DNA of 64,000 nt from Thunnus maccoyii (taxonomy: Eukaryota; Chordata; Actinopteri; Scombriformes; Scombridae). Of the stretch, positions 34,225-48,287 are shown in pieces. Position numbers and translations under genes: made by a program. The DNA lies in NCBI RefSeq assembly GCF_910596095.1, contig NC_056554.1:6804501-6868500 (forward strand). The letters are read 5' to 3'. How positions within the stretch are numbered: the stretch's first letter is position 1; each line of letters begins with the position of its first letter. The notes below the pieces were generated by a model. That model saw only the letters and a list, made by a program, of their open reading frames with translations, made no database searches and was not told the DNA's origin.

Positions 34225-37200
34225 ATGACTGCTGAGACTCTTAACTTCGGCCCAGAATGGTAATTGATCAGATTTCTTTACATTTCCATAAACACATAGC
34301 GAAGAAAAACCCAGGAGAAAATGCATGTGATAGCCATCATGTCGACTGGCTGGATTTTTGTCAACATTTGAAGACTCATTGAGTTACATGTATTTTATAA
34401 CTTCTTGATGATAAATGGCCTTCTTGAATGTGCTTATTAAATTTCAAGGCAATGTAGTACTTGTGTTATGAGATATCTTGTGTGTAGATTCATCATTACT
34501 GCCTGATAGTGGCAGTAAAGGACAAGTCAGGGCATTAAGAAGACTGGGATTCATCTTTCGGAGACTACAGATATTCACAGCAAATGTCATGGAAATCAGG
34601 CCTTGATTTATTTATTTATTTATTTATTTTTTTAATCATAGATCAAAGTGTCAAAGAGAAATTCCGACTAGTTGTTGTCAAAATCAGTAGGAATCATATG
34701 TAAGGTTATTCTGTTACATATAGAGTTGAGTTTCCTCTGAAAACTAGGACTTTCAATAACAAATGTTATGGAAAAATGGCCCGTATTTATGGAGATAACA
34801 GCTAGATGATTAATTGATTTGTCAGTGAACATAACTGATTAATTGGTTGAGTCATTTTCAATTAAAATGCCAAATAGCTTGTCAAATGGACAAAGCAATT
34901 AAAATTTGCTGCTTTCACCCTGCACTGTAGGAAACTGGAATTTTCCACTTTTTCTTATATTTTATAAACATAACCATTAACTAAGAAAAGAATGGGTTTA
35001 ATTGATAATGAAAGTTATCGTCGCTCCCAGCCCTATTAAACATATTTTGCGTCGGACCAAGAGACCAACCAACACTCAGTCCTTTGCTATGCCATCATGG
35101 GGGATGAAATGCATACCAGCAAATCACAACAAGTAACCACATGGAAATAACAATAATATTCTAGTGTTTAATGGCTTGATATATGCATTTTTCTGCTTTC
35201 AGTCATAGCTTTGAAAGACTGTTTTCTCTTGTAATTACTAACAGCGGCGATAATGTTTTTACCTGAAGTCAAAATGTAGGTACGGTCACAGCAGTTTCCT
35301 GTCCATCTCTGTCTCTTTCCCTGCTATTTCTCCTCCTCCTCAGCGAATGTTTGTGTAGCGATTAATGGGAGGGGTAGTCTCCAGTTTGGTAGCATGCCAT
35401 CTCTAACGGCCTGTGACTGCTGTATGCATTCTTGGTGCAGAGCCAGCCTCGCAGAATATTTCTCTCTTTACACATCTGCAGCTGCTTTCCTCTCAGTGGC
35501 CCTTCTAGCACACATTTATCCCTGTACCCTTTTTTTTTAATGCAGCTATAGAGCGGCCAGTTCATGTGCTGACCACATTCAGCTGTCTGGCCAGAGTGTT
35601 TACAAGTCTTTTAATGCCTATTAGGGTTCCAAAATTATTTTAACCATTCGAGATTTCGCTGGCAGTTGAGCCGGTAAGTATGTTAGTCATCGAGGTAGAA
35701 TTCAAAGTAAAAACGGTCTGCCAGGAATTTAAATTTATGTAACATAGATGAGGGCAAACTTTGCTATATAAGACTCTCATGAATGATCATGAAAGAAATA
35801 TAGATTTAAGTGTATGGAAGATTTTTTTTTTTTTTTCCTGGTTTCAGCTGGTTTTCAATCTGAGCTATGGCTCAGGTGGGTGATCAGTAGATCCCATGCT
35901 TTGTACTGCTAGCGAGGGAAGCTAAATTTGGTTAAAGTAAACACAAGTGAAGTGGGTACTAATATGCAAAAATATTTCTTAGTATCCCACCCACTGGCAT
36001 GTTGCCTCATCTCTCCTCTTATTATGCATATTAGTCCCTGTTCTACTTATTTTTACCCTCTTTGATTTGCCACATGCTACCAACTAGTCTTTCATGATGC
36101 TTTCTTTCCCTCATCAGTATTACCTCTACGTCTTACACCCCACACCCACCTACACATCTCCGAGGTACATATGGTTTTGATGTGGGGCTGTGAGTCAATG
36201 ACACACTTTGTAGAGGCATGTGAATGGAGCCATTGTTAAACAGCAGGCCTTGGACGCTGGCCTGCTAGTAATAGCTTTTTAAAATGAAATCTTGAGATTG
36301 GAAAGCTAATATATCATCTGTGTCGAGCCAAGTGTATTCCGGGGGACCTGCGTAGGAGGATGGTTGATTTGTTACAGAACATTTAGTAAATTCTTTTTTT
36401 CCCTGGTGCAAGATGGATGCTATTAGATATTTTTTCCAGTTCACATTAAAAGGAATTCTATTGCGGTTACACAATAGCCTTCGTTTTTTTTTTGTACTCT
36501 GTGCCAGCAGGGGATTTCACACCAAAAGCTATTGAAAGTGATTTTTTTTTTCTGCATTATACGTTAGCTCAAGTCAGTAGCCAGGAAAAATACTGCAAAC
36601 ATGCAGCTTTAAAGGTTCAGTCTGTAATCTTAGAATAGTACCTTCCTGTTTAAACACCTGACTAATAGCTTTGATTATTGGTTTAGTCGATTCGTCTTGT
36701 ATTTTGATACTATTGAATATTTTCTACTTATTTGCATTTTTCTGCAGTTAAGTTCGGAAAAAAAACATTCTGAGCAAAGTCATGCCTTTCATAACACAAA
36801 GCTAAGACGTCAGACGGTGTGAGATTCATACAAGAAATATTCATGTTGAAAACACGTTTTACTAACGTTCACTGATACCTGTCTTCACCCAGGCTCCGTG
36901 CACTGTCCAGTGGGGGGAGTGTGACGTCCCCCCCTCCTTCCCCCGCCATGCCAAAGTACAAGCTGGCCGAGTATCGCTACGGCCGAGAGGAGATGTTAGC
37001 ACTTTATATCAAAGACAACAAGGTCAGTGGGAAAACTCTCTCACAGAACCACAGAATAAGATGATTTTGTTGAACTTAAGCAACGTTGAGGAAGTCATTT
37101 GTGCTAAAAGTGATCAAGCATTTTCTGAACCGCAGCAGCTTACAGTGATGTATATTGCTTTTAACTGTTGACTTCCACTTGCATTACAAACAGACCCATC

Positions 37201-40200
37201 CTCAGATGAGAACTTGTTTGTCGGTCAGTGTTGTTTTTCCGCAGTCATTGCCAAAGTTTTAAGTTTGTTCTCTTAAATGCCTGTTGTTGTTGTTTAGGTC
37301 CCAGAGGACATGCAGGATAAGGAGTTTGCTGCTATTCTGCAAGATGAGCCCATGCAGCCACTGGCACTAGTGCCTCTCACTGAGGAGGAGCAGGTCAGCC
37401 ACAAACACACACTCTCACAGATACACCGATACCTGCAAAAGTTGAACCATTTCAACCGGTCATGTGGTATCTCACCGTGATACAACCTCAGCTCCGAAGC
37501 GAGCTGTTCAATTGGTTGACAAATGTGGCTGTGAGCTGACATTCCTCACATTCCTCCCTTTTGCTCTTTCCATTCTCTCTCTGCAGAGGAACTTCTCCAT
37601 GTCTGTGAACAGTGTGGCGGTGCTGAGGCTCATGGGAAAAGGGGTGGGTGGGGCTGCCCCGGCTGGAGTGGTGCGAGGACGAGGGGCCACACGAGGCGGT
37701 CGAGGTAAGACTAAAGAGAAAAAGAAAAAAAAAAAAGTCACCCAGACACCCATTAGAAAAGAAAAAAGAACAGGAACAAATAAAGCACGGCATTGATTCA
37801 GCCTAAGTGCAGTTATGATAAATCCACAACCACTTGCACTAAAGCTAACACAAGTCCAACAGTAACAGAAATGCTGCCCAAAGCCTTTGGCTGAAACTAC
37901 AATAGCTATATGGCTGTCATCCAGACAAAGTAAAACAGTTTATTCAAGCCAGCCACTGAAGTGTTTATTTCCCCTTTTTCTTCTACCATCTTGATGCAGC
38001 ACACTTCCTCTTGGCCTGTCTAAATAGTCCTCCTTTTGTCTAGCCACACCTGCCTAAAACCACTGGGCTTATGAACTCACCTTGTGCACACACAGCACTC
38101 TACTCATATGAACGGCCAATGTAAACACCAGCCGTCCGGTTCAGGACAGCCAAGGACGCAACTGAGAAAAATGGTACTGTGTGGGTTTTGTAATTTGTGT
38201 GCATGTTGGTGTCTGCGACTATGAGCAGCTTGAAGGGGATTTAAGGTAATTAAATAGTTGTGTGTTTTTAAAAAATGTAAGTTATAAAAGCGTTTTGTAA
38301 GGCTGATTTGTCTTGAGAGAGAGAGAGGGAGAGAGCCAAATGAGGAGCTAGAGAGAGAAACAATATACACACTCACACACACACCATAGTCTTCTCAAAC
38401 GGCTTACCTCAAGTTGTCTCACTCAGACGTTGATTATATTAAACATCAACACCTACTTGTGTGTTTGTCTAATCAGGCCGAGGCCGTGGTGAAGGTGGAT
38501 TCTACCAAAGAAGTATTGAAGATGCGGAGGTGGGTTTTGGCCGCAGCGTCCGAGAGATACATCGCAGCCAGAGCTGGGATGACCGGTAAGGAAAACAGCA
38601 CACGCTCCTGCAGGAGTGTTTGTTAGGTTAAACAAGTCATGGCTCCAAGCACTCCTTTGCATAGTAAAAGCCTATATCCTCACTGCTGAGAGGAGCTGTC
38701 ATCCAAATTAATGACCTGAATAATCCTCTCTGGTATTTTTGTAGCTTTTTGTTCTCACTGTTTAATTTATCTCACTTTTGCAGGCATCTTCTCTTATCTG
38801 TTTAGAGTATCTGTTTATTGTATTTCCTAAACAGTTTTTCTCCACGAGCCTGTTTCAAATGTATAAATATGGGATATGTGATGATGAGATGCATGTTCTT
38901 GGTGGTCAGATTTGTCTAGGACACAAATTAGTTAATGTTTTGGGCTTGTTTTTCTCTGTTTATCACTTCGCCGATATAGATTTTTCTTCATTTCCCTCTT
39001 TTCCTCAGGGGTGAGCGTCGATTTGAGAAGCCGCTGCGGCGGGAGGTGGGGCGTCCTGGCTTTGAGGAGACAGGAGGTCCCGGGGGCCCAGGGAGGAAGG
39101 AGTTTACAAGGGCTGACAGCGATAATTGGCGCACCCTCCGGGAGGAGCAGGAGGAGGACGAGGGGGAGCCAGGCAGCAACTGGAGACTTGCTGGACCCCG
39201 CAGGGATGGTACGATAAATACAAACATTTGTCTATCTATTGTAGTACTGCCTCAAACTGTGTGTTGAAAATGAAAGCTATACACGAGAAAAAAACAAAGG
39301 CTTTGTGTTTTGTTTTCCTTTTTTTTTTTTTTTTAAATGCAGGATGTGCAGGCTACACACCTTTGTGATATGATTTTATTCACCAGTGCGGAGGGACGGT
39401 TGTTGTTGTTAGCTTAGTTTAGCTGCAATTTAGAGTGTGTTTGTTAAACTGGTTGTTTTAATGGTTTAACAGCTTGTTTGCTGCTCATTTCATTGGGATT
39501 GCTCCGTCGAAACAAGTGCAACTATAGCTTAACTGGAAGTTCCCTAAATAACTGACCAACACAGATCATTCAGTGAATACTGAAGGCTACACAGTAATAT
39601 TCCATGCTGTAATTTTCTTTCTTTTTATTTCACAGCTTTACCATTATACTGTATGAAATGTATAAACTTGATATGAGCCAGAATAGCCTTAAATCTATCT
39701 ATGACTCATTAGGAATCTCTTCAACTCTTTTTTTTTTTTTTATTTATTTTTTTTTAAAGGTAATTTTATTCAGGTATTTTCTAATAAATGAAGGTAAATT
39801 ATTTCCGTGAATAGCTGCCGTGTACAAAACCATTTTCTTTCAAAGCATTATTTGTGGATTGTGGAAGAGCTACTATATCCATTGTTCCTTGTTTAGTTTT
39901 GTCACAGTGCTTATTCATAGTGAAGGTCATTCTTTAGAAATGTGGCTTGTTTTTTTTTTTTCTTAGAGTCAGGTTAAACGACTACATTTCCTCAACCTCT
40001 TTTTCTGAACACTTCATGACCAGATGTGCTGCTTGATTCTGAACTATCTGAAGCTTCTGCAGATCATTTTTTGTTTCACAGGACTTTTTTTTAAACAGCC
40101 CATTTAGGTATCATCTAGTATAACCTGCTCTATATAATTACACTGAATGTGAGCCAGTTTTTTTCATATGTTCATGTTTTGAACTAGAACTAATAAATTT

Positions 40201-43200
40201 GGACTTTGACATGTTTAATACTAATTGGTTCTGAACGATCCAATCTTAATCAGATTTTCTCCCAAGGCTTCTGTTTAAATCAATAAAAATGATTTGATGC
40301 CCAGTGTAAGGCCAAATCATCCTCAAATAAGACCCATACTACTGTTCAATGTTCTAACCCACCTGACCACAGATGGTTTACAGCCATGCGCAAAAGGCTT
40401 ATTTAGAGTAGCTCATAGACGGTTACATCAAATGCAGTGCTGAAATCAAATAAATGTATGAAATGCACAGGAGTTCTAATAGTTAGCTGTAGTGACATCT
40501 AGTGGTAGTGAAGTGATCTCTACAAGGAACAGCAGCTTGAGAGTTTTCAGCTAAAAAAAAGTGTTTCTTTAAGCTTCCATAGTTACTGAGGAAACACTGA
40601 TCAGTTTTAAGAAACCACATGACCTTCTGTAAACACCACGTTCAAACTTAAACTCCTTAAGTTTCAATCCAAACTGCAGCTTGGTTAATGATAGAGCAAA
40701 AGGCCCAGGAGGTAAGATGCAGCACATCCCAAGACTTTACCACATGACTATCTGGGCAAGAGAGGGACCTTGGTTCTGTCTTTCTCTTATGAAACCTTGT
40801 TTCTATTTCTTTTCTGCGTAGGAGGAAACCTCTCAGCTTCTTTGATATTTTAGTGACCCTTGTGATTATTGCTCTGACTGTGTCTTAACTTGACCATGAT
40901 CCATTTCTTCTCTCTGTCAGATGGTGGTCCTCGCTCAGCAGGCTGGCGGGACCATGGTGGTCCAGGTGAGAGTCGTCGAAGGAAGTTTGATTTCGACTTC
41001 CGGGACTCTGACGGTCACGGTGGTGGCCGCCGGCGTGCAGGCAGTGAGGGACTAGAGGACGACAGGGACGGCCTGCCCGAGTGGTGTACAGATGAGGAAG
41101 ACGGGGAGATGGGCACTTTTGACTCGTCTGGAGCTTTCATGCCTATGAAGGTGTGTAGTTGGAAAACTGGAGATTATATTATTTTCAATCCCACTCTTTG
41201 AATGGAGTAGGATAGGTCATCCTGTTTCTGTCTGCCCTCATGAAAGTCCATGAAAATTTGTCCCATTCTAATTTACTCTATTTCTCCTGGTCTTCCTCTT
41301 TCAGAAGGGTGGCAAGGAGACAATCCTGGAGGAGGAGTTAGAGTTTAAGGGGATAGAGGAGGAGGAAGAGGAGGAGAGCCTCGCTGACATCGAGAGGAAC
41401 AGCGCTGAAGGAGACAAAGATAAAGGTGAGGAAGGACCGAATCTTTCTTTATTCGATCATTTAGAATGTGTTTGCACCTTGTTCCATACAGTTACCCTTA
41501 GATGATTACCAGCCCAGAGAGTCACAAGTTGTTGTTTTTTTTCCTCCACTCTTCACCTCCACAGAGAGTAAAGAAGCCGGCTCTGCTGTGGTTGATGGGG
41601 AGACAAAGCCAGCATCACCCTCAACCTCTCCTCCAACCCACTGTACCCCTCCATCTCTGGAGCTCCTACCCAGCAACACTGGCCCAGTGGTGGACAATAC
41701 CCAGCTGAGCAACAGCCACCCTGTTAAGGCCGGCAGCACGCCTAGTGAAGGTACACCTAACTCTATCTGTGTTTTAGGCATATTTATTGTACATGTACCT
41801 ATCAGTTTAACCTTGTTCTAAAGTGAAATAGGACTGCGTGATACATTTGTTTGATATTACAACTATAATATGAAATGTGATGCAAATTTAAGTGTGTTGG
41901 TACAGTCTAACTGGTGTATGTGCTAAAAGTATTGGGCCTGATGATTAGTTTGCTGGAAAATGAACTTAAAATGATGTCAGAAAACATATTCTACGTATCG
42001 AATATCCATTTAATAATATCCTGTTGTCACTGGAATTAAGATTTCGACCAGCAAGTTTGAATTCAGTGGCTAACTGAAGTCTTCATTGTTTGTCACATGC
42101 TTGCATTTGCTTTACAGTAAAAGCCTTACAGGAATGTCACCATTATTCCTAACCTGGTTCTCAGCAGCGTTAAAGTTTCAACTGCGAAGCAATCTCTTTG
42201 ACAAAAGCTACATGTTGAGTTAGCCTCTGAAAAGTAATTAATTGCTTGGCAAAATTTTTTCCAACTATAATCTTAACCTAGAAGTGCTTTTTGGTAGTGC
42301 TGAAGCAACCTCTTGTTTATATTAATGTTGCAATGAGTTGATTCCCAAACACTTATCACCATCCAAACACTTGTGTTTGTATATTTACTCTATTCTGAAA
42401 AGACAGATCCCGAAGTCCTAGCTCTGTTACTGTGGAGCTTGTGACCCGGTACATTCAGCCAAGCTCGTTTAGTCTCCGAGCAGTGAGTGTGAGAGGAAAT
42501 TCAGCCACGTTGATATTTTGGTTTGATATACAATATGTTTAGCCCCAGTCATTTAATATCTTGTTTACTGAACCTGGTGTTCTTGCTGTATCAGATATAG
42601 AGCCAGTAGGTGGCTCTGCCCCTCACATCCAACATCATTATCCCCTAAATAGAAATACCAAAAATAGGTCCCATTGTTTTACCAATGTTTGTTCTTGTTT
42701 TTTTTTTTTTGTGTCAGACGTGGCTCCGGTAGGGGGCTCCAAGGCCCAGCTGAGCCCCAGCGCCTCCACCTCCTCCACTCTGCCTCCCCCACCCCCTTCC
42801 TCTGCTGCTCCTCTCCTCCCACCGTCTGGAGGAGACACCGAGGACGATGAGGGCATGAAACACCTGCAGCAGGTAGGGGAAAAAACAGGAGGCACATTCC
42901 CAGCATCTGTCTAATAATATTATTAACTCCACTGAGCAATGTCTTTTCCTGAGGGGTCGGCTGCAGCCAGTTATTACTGCGCTACAGAACAATCTAGACT
43001 CATTACATTGAATAAATCTGTATGTGCCGATGTGTCTCAGACATTTGGTAACAAAATAATAAAATGCTTAAATTAGAAAGGAAGAAACACTTTTGTAACA
43101 CTATTGCCAGCATCTGCACTTTGATTATGAATGCTGGAGCACCTCTAGCACCACCAAGAGGCCAAGATACCAGCACTGCACAATATACTGTATCTCCTAA

Positions 43201-46200
43201 TCTAATGGGCATTTAGCTATGAGGATAAATTAAAATTAAAGATTCAAGTTGCTAAATGTCTTAAATGTTCAGTCTAAACTTGCCTGCTAAATTGATGTGG
43301 TGTCATGGCAACCTATGTGTGTTTGTATAGGAGGCAGAGAAGATGGTGGCATCACTTCAGGACACTTCTCTGGAGGAGGAGTGTTTCACCCAGGCTCTGC
43401 AGCAGCAGCAGGAGAGCAGGAACACAGCAGCCGCTCTGCCGCTATCTCATGAGGCCGCCATGAAGTGGTTCTACAAGGACCCGCAGGGAGAGATCCAGGG
43501 TACACATTCAGACTGTGGCATTTGCAGTCCCTTGCACACTCACACATGCACACACAACACATTGATTCATAGTCATGGCTTCGCAAACTCATCCCCGTCT
43601 CTCTATATCCCGCCTACTTACCAGGTCCGTTCACCACTGTGGAGATGTGCGAGTGGTTCCAGGCTGGCTACTTCACCATGACCCTGCTGGTGAAGCGGGG
43701 CTGTGACGAGGGCTTCCAACCCCTGGGGGACGTCATCAAGATGTGGGGCCGCGTGCCCTTCGCCCCAGGGCCCTCCCCGCCGCCCCTGCTGGTGAGACCG
43801 CCACCACCAACGCAGCGCCCGCAGCCCACCCGGGGGCCCGCCGGGACTGTGAGTCAGAGCTCAGCCAACATAGAGGATGGGAAGGGGAGGATGCAGAGGA
43901 GAGGGAAGATTGATAGACAGGTCACGGTAATAGACTTGTTAAGTCAATCTAAGTTCAGTTTGTATAGAAAGATAACATGTTATAGAAAAAGACCAACATT
44001 CTCTGTTACACAACATTTGTACAAGATTCTGAAATTGTTCCCACTTGATGTTATGACACAAAACTTGCTTTTGTAATGTTTATTGTGATAATTTATTAAT
44101 TCTTCTCCTGACGTCTGTGAGTAGGAAAAGTCCAGAGGAAGTGGGGAGAGTTATCAATACTCAAACTACAGTCATGAATTGGATTTTCAGTGGCCTCCAG
44201 TAAAAGTCACTAGATATCTGTAAGCTTCAAATTGGTAAAGCAGAACAAGGCAGGTTCCATACCAACAGTCAGTGCAACACTGTAACACTACAGATATGGT
44301 ACTATGTCCCTGACTGCCTCTAAATGTGGCACAGGTATTAAGATGTTTGTGCATCTATGACAGCCTGTTACTTTCTATATAAGTGTGGGGAAACACACAA
44401 TTCCTAGAAGCTGAAATTATAACATATCTCTGTATGGAGAAGACACAAAACAAAAACTGTTTAGAAAAGACTGGACAATCTGTTAAAAATGCCACTGTGA
44501 AAACTTAACACTTTCAATTCTTTGTTAGATGCAGACCACTATGAAAGGATAACTGGTATCTTGTGTTTTGGAAATGCATGATATTGACTGGCAACTATCT
44601 CTTTTCTTCTTTTTCAGGGAAACCTGGACCAGGAGCGCCTGAAAAAGCAACAGGAGCTGGCAGCGGCAGCTCTTTATCAGCAGCTCCAACAGCAGCAGCT
44701 ATTCCAGCTCATTAACAGGTGAAAGAATGTAGATAAATCAGAAGAGATTTTGACTTGTACATAAAACTTCAGATTTCTTTTCTTTTCAGATGATTTTTAG
44801 TTTACCCGTTGAGCATTGCTTCTTATGTTCCAGGTGCAGTGAGCAGGGTATGATGCCTTCGATGAACAGGTCGATGTCAGTGCCAGATACAGGGTCCATG
44901 TGGGACATGCATACCTCAGCTTCACAGCCGTCAGGTACGATCTAGTACTTTAATTTGTTGTGCATGCACGTAAGCAGTGAAAACACACGAACAGTTATGA
45001 TGCTAAAAATGACTCCAATTTTATTTCCATGTAGGCGGTGAAGCCAGTCTTTGGGACATAACAATGAATCCTTCTACTCAGGGTCCAACTCTCGAACAGC
45101 TTCAAAAGGTGAGTTCAGCCATGAGATTTTCATCCTTAGGACACAAATTCAGCATCTGCCTTTGCTTTGCTAAGATTTACTGCCACTACCTAAACTGTAT
45201 GGTGTACATATGTATCATTTTACACAGTTGGTCGTGTAATTTTTACTGGATTTTTAATCCAATAGTGGAACATTTTAAACTAAATTAGTTAAACCATTTT
45301 TTTAGTTGTTACCAGACAAATCTAGAAGTTATCAGCACTGCTAGCAGCAATAACTGCACTCAAAACGGAATCTCATTTCTGTGCTTTGATGATGTATTCC
45401 CTTCAGCTCCAGCAGGAGAGGCGAGACGCTGAACTCAGGGCGAAGCGTGAGGAGGAGGAGCAGCGAAAGAGGAGGGAGGAGAAGAGGAGGCAACAGGAGG
45501 AGCAGAAGAGGAGGGAGGAGGAGGAGCTCTTCAGACGCAAGCAGGTGAGATAAGGATTGTTTGTTTTAGATTTTTATCAGAAGAACCAAGAATGCCCTCA
45601 AGTCCCTAAAAATGCTGTGTTTGGAAAAGTGAAAAGCTGAAACATGCTAGATGCTGTTTTGTTTTACTTTTTGTGTTTATATCATTAATTCAGAGATTAC
45701 AATTGGTAATCTCTATATTACTATATTAAATATAGCTTCATTATTATAGGAACACAGATTACTGGTGAGTAATAAATCAGGATTACAGTTATTGAGTGTT
45801 GTCATATCTTCCTGTAGTGTCGTCAGCAGCAGGAGCTGATCATGAAGTTGCTGCAGCAGGCCCCCCAGCAGCAGGGGCCTGGGGCAGGCGGCTCAAGCTG
45901 GAGCGGGGCTTCCTCCTCTGGGCTCGCCAAGTCAGGAAAGCCCCCGGCTCTTGCTCTGCTGGAAATGCAGCAGGAGGCCGAGAGGCTTCTGAAGCAACAG
46001 CAGCAACAACAGAGAGCCCAGCAGCAAAGAGATCGCGTGAGTTTCAGCAACTTAAATTATACGTTTTCGAGTGTTCACGCAGAAATAATGATAGGGAACG
46101 TATATCGTAGGCAACGTGAATAGAAATGCTGTTTGTCATAATGATCAGCCTGATTTCTCTCTTGTTTCTAGCACCCCGGCATGTCGATGGGAAGTTCTTC

Positions 46201-48252
46201 CATTGGAGGGCAGTGGGTGGAGGGTGTTGGCATGTGGGGCGGGCCTGGAAGTATGGAGAGCAAGAGCAGCAGTGGAGTCTCTTCAGGCACCATGGGCATG
46301 TGGGACGAGGCTGTGAAGAACCAGGCCGGCCTGCGTGGCAACAGCAACAACAACATGGGCTTGAAGAACAGCCGCAGCAGCCCATCACTCAGGTACATGA
46401 GATGAAATTAAATGAAGTGAAGTGCATGTTTATGTACGCCCAAGCAATATTGAGTGGCCCGTTGTAAATGCTGTAGCTTCTCTTCTGAGTTTGCACCCAT
46501 GGCTTGATGTTGTAACCAATATCTTTGTGTCAGTGTAAAGTTACATAATTATCCAAATTCTGGCACCTTTTCATCAAGATTGAACACCTACTGTGGCAAA
46601 TAACATTATAATATTTTATGTGTATAGTTTTCAATTGAAGGAAAGATAATAAATATGGACTCAACCCTGTGCCTCCTCTGCAGTGATCAGTACATGATGC
46701 GTCGTAAGCGGACAGAAGAGGAGGAGAAGCTGCTGAAGCTGTTGCAGGGCATGAAGCCTCAGGACGGCTTCACCACCTGGTGTGAACAGATGCTGCACGC
46801 TCTCAACACCTCTGCCAACAACTCCTCTTCCTCTCTGGATGGTAAGCAACTCAGCTTTTATGTATTTAGCAACGTCAAGGGTGCGGAGAGTTCATAGATT
46901 GTTAAATGCAACACATTAATAGTGTTAATATTTACACAAGCTCTCTCCTCGGTGGAATTTAAAAGTGTTAACGAGTTGTTAATGCATGTCTTTTTATTTA
47001 GTTGCCACAATTGTGGCATACCTGAAGGAGGTGGAGTCTCCCTATGCAGTGCTGGACTTCATCCGGTCCTACCTAGGGGACACAGTGGAAGCCAAAGAGT
47101 TCGCCAAACAGTTTCTGGAGCGACGTGCCAAACAGAAAGCCAACCAACAGAGACAGCAGCAGCAGGTAGGCTTGTGCTCAAAAGGTTTTTTGTTTTTTTT
47201 TTAAGTGTGGAACAGCATATGTCAGAAACATAACCTGTTGGATACACCCCCTCAGTTCAGGATCCCAAACTAAACAAATAAGGGAAAAGAGCCAGTTTAC
47301 TGGCTGAAAGCTCTGGCACAGACTTCCTTCTCACTGTGCAGTATGTGTAGTTATCATGTCCGCTGATGGCTGCTATCATTGCAGACTGACTAGAGATCAG
47401 ACCTTTCCTTAAGAATCAAAAGTCACTCCATTTACTAAGCACACCGTGTCAAATGTGACTTTTCATCTCAAAGAAATATGCTTTTAAGTAATGAATGTCA
47501 CTTTAAGGCTACTACAGACTTTTTTTTCTTATAAGTGAAGAATTATAGTGGCAAAAGTTTAGATACTAGTTTTCACCTGTCTACTGGAAAATCAGTGAGG
47601 GTTTTCTCAGCAATGAATGCAGTGAGCAAGGTTGCTGTTCATATTCTTGTCTGTACCTGTTATCTGCTGAAACATCACATATTTGTAAGTTAATTGGAGG
47701 TTACAGTTCTGATTCATGACCCAAACATGTGAGGTGTGTACATAGTTCATTTGAGAAGTAGTATATTCTTCAGTTCTGTTTATACATGAAAAAGGAGGCT
47801 GCCTTGCAGTAACATGTAATTAAAACATCCAAAATGACAACAAACGGTGACAATGAAGTGATGTGTGCCTTGTACGTTTGATTTAATAAGAAAATGGGTG
47901 CTATTATATTTTTTGTTAATGAAGAGAACATATTTGTGAATGCAGTTTTGACATGAGGGTCAGTCTCTTAACTTTCAACTATAATGAAATATGTTTTAAA
48001 ATACTATTAATAGCTTTAAAATTCCAAAAATAGAAAACCTTTTAAGTGTGTTGGACAGGGTTATTCATATAAATTCCTCCTCTCCTCTTCTTTATAATCC
48101 CAGTTATCAAAGGAAGTGGCTGGATTGAACATGAACTTCCCTCTGCAGGTAAACCCAAACATATACTGTACACACAAACACTGAGCTGTCAGTGAGGCAG
48201 AGAGAGTGATTGTCACTGTGTGTGTGTTCGTCACTGCTGTTAACTACAGCTG

Positions 48253-48287
<35 letters not shown>

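Noticed and set aside
34600-34630. TTTA repeats as a regulatory array
   Set aside because: Simple low-complexity microsatellite in an intron.
45796-46388. Several overlapping frames around the Gln-rich gigyf1 exons
   Set aside because: Shadows of CAG-rich and GC-rich real exons in other frames.
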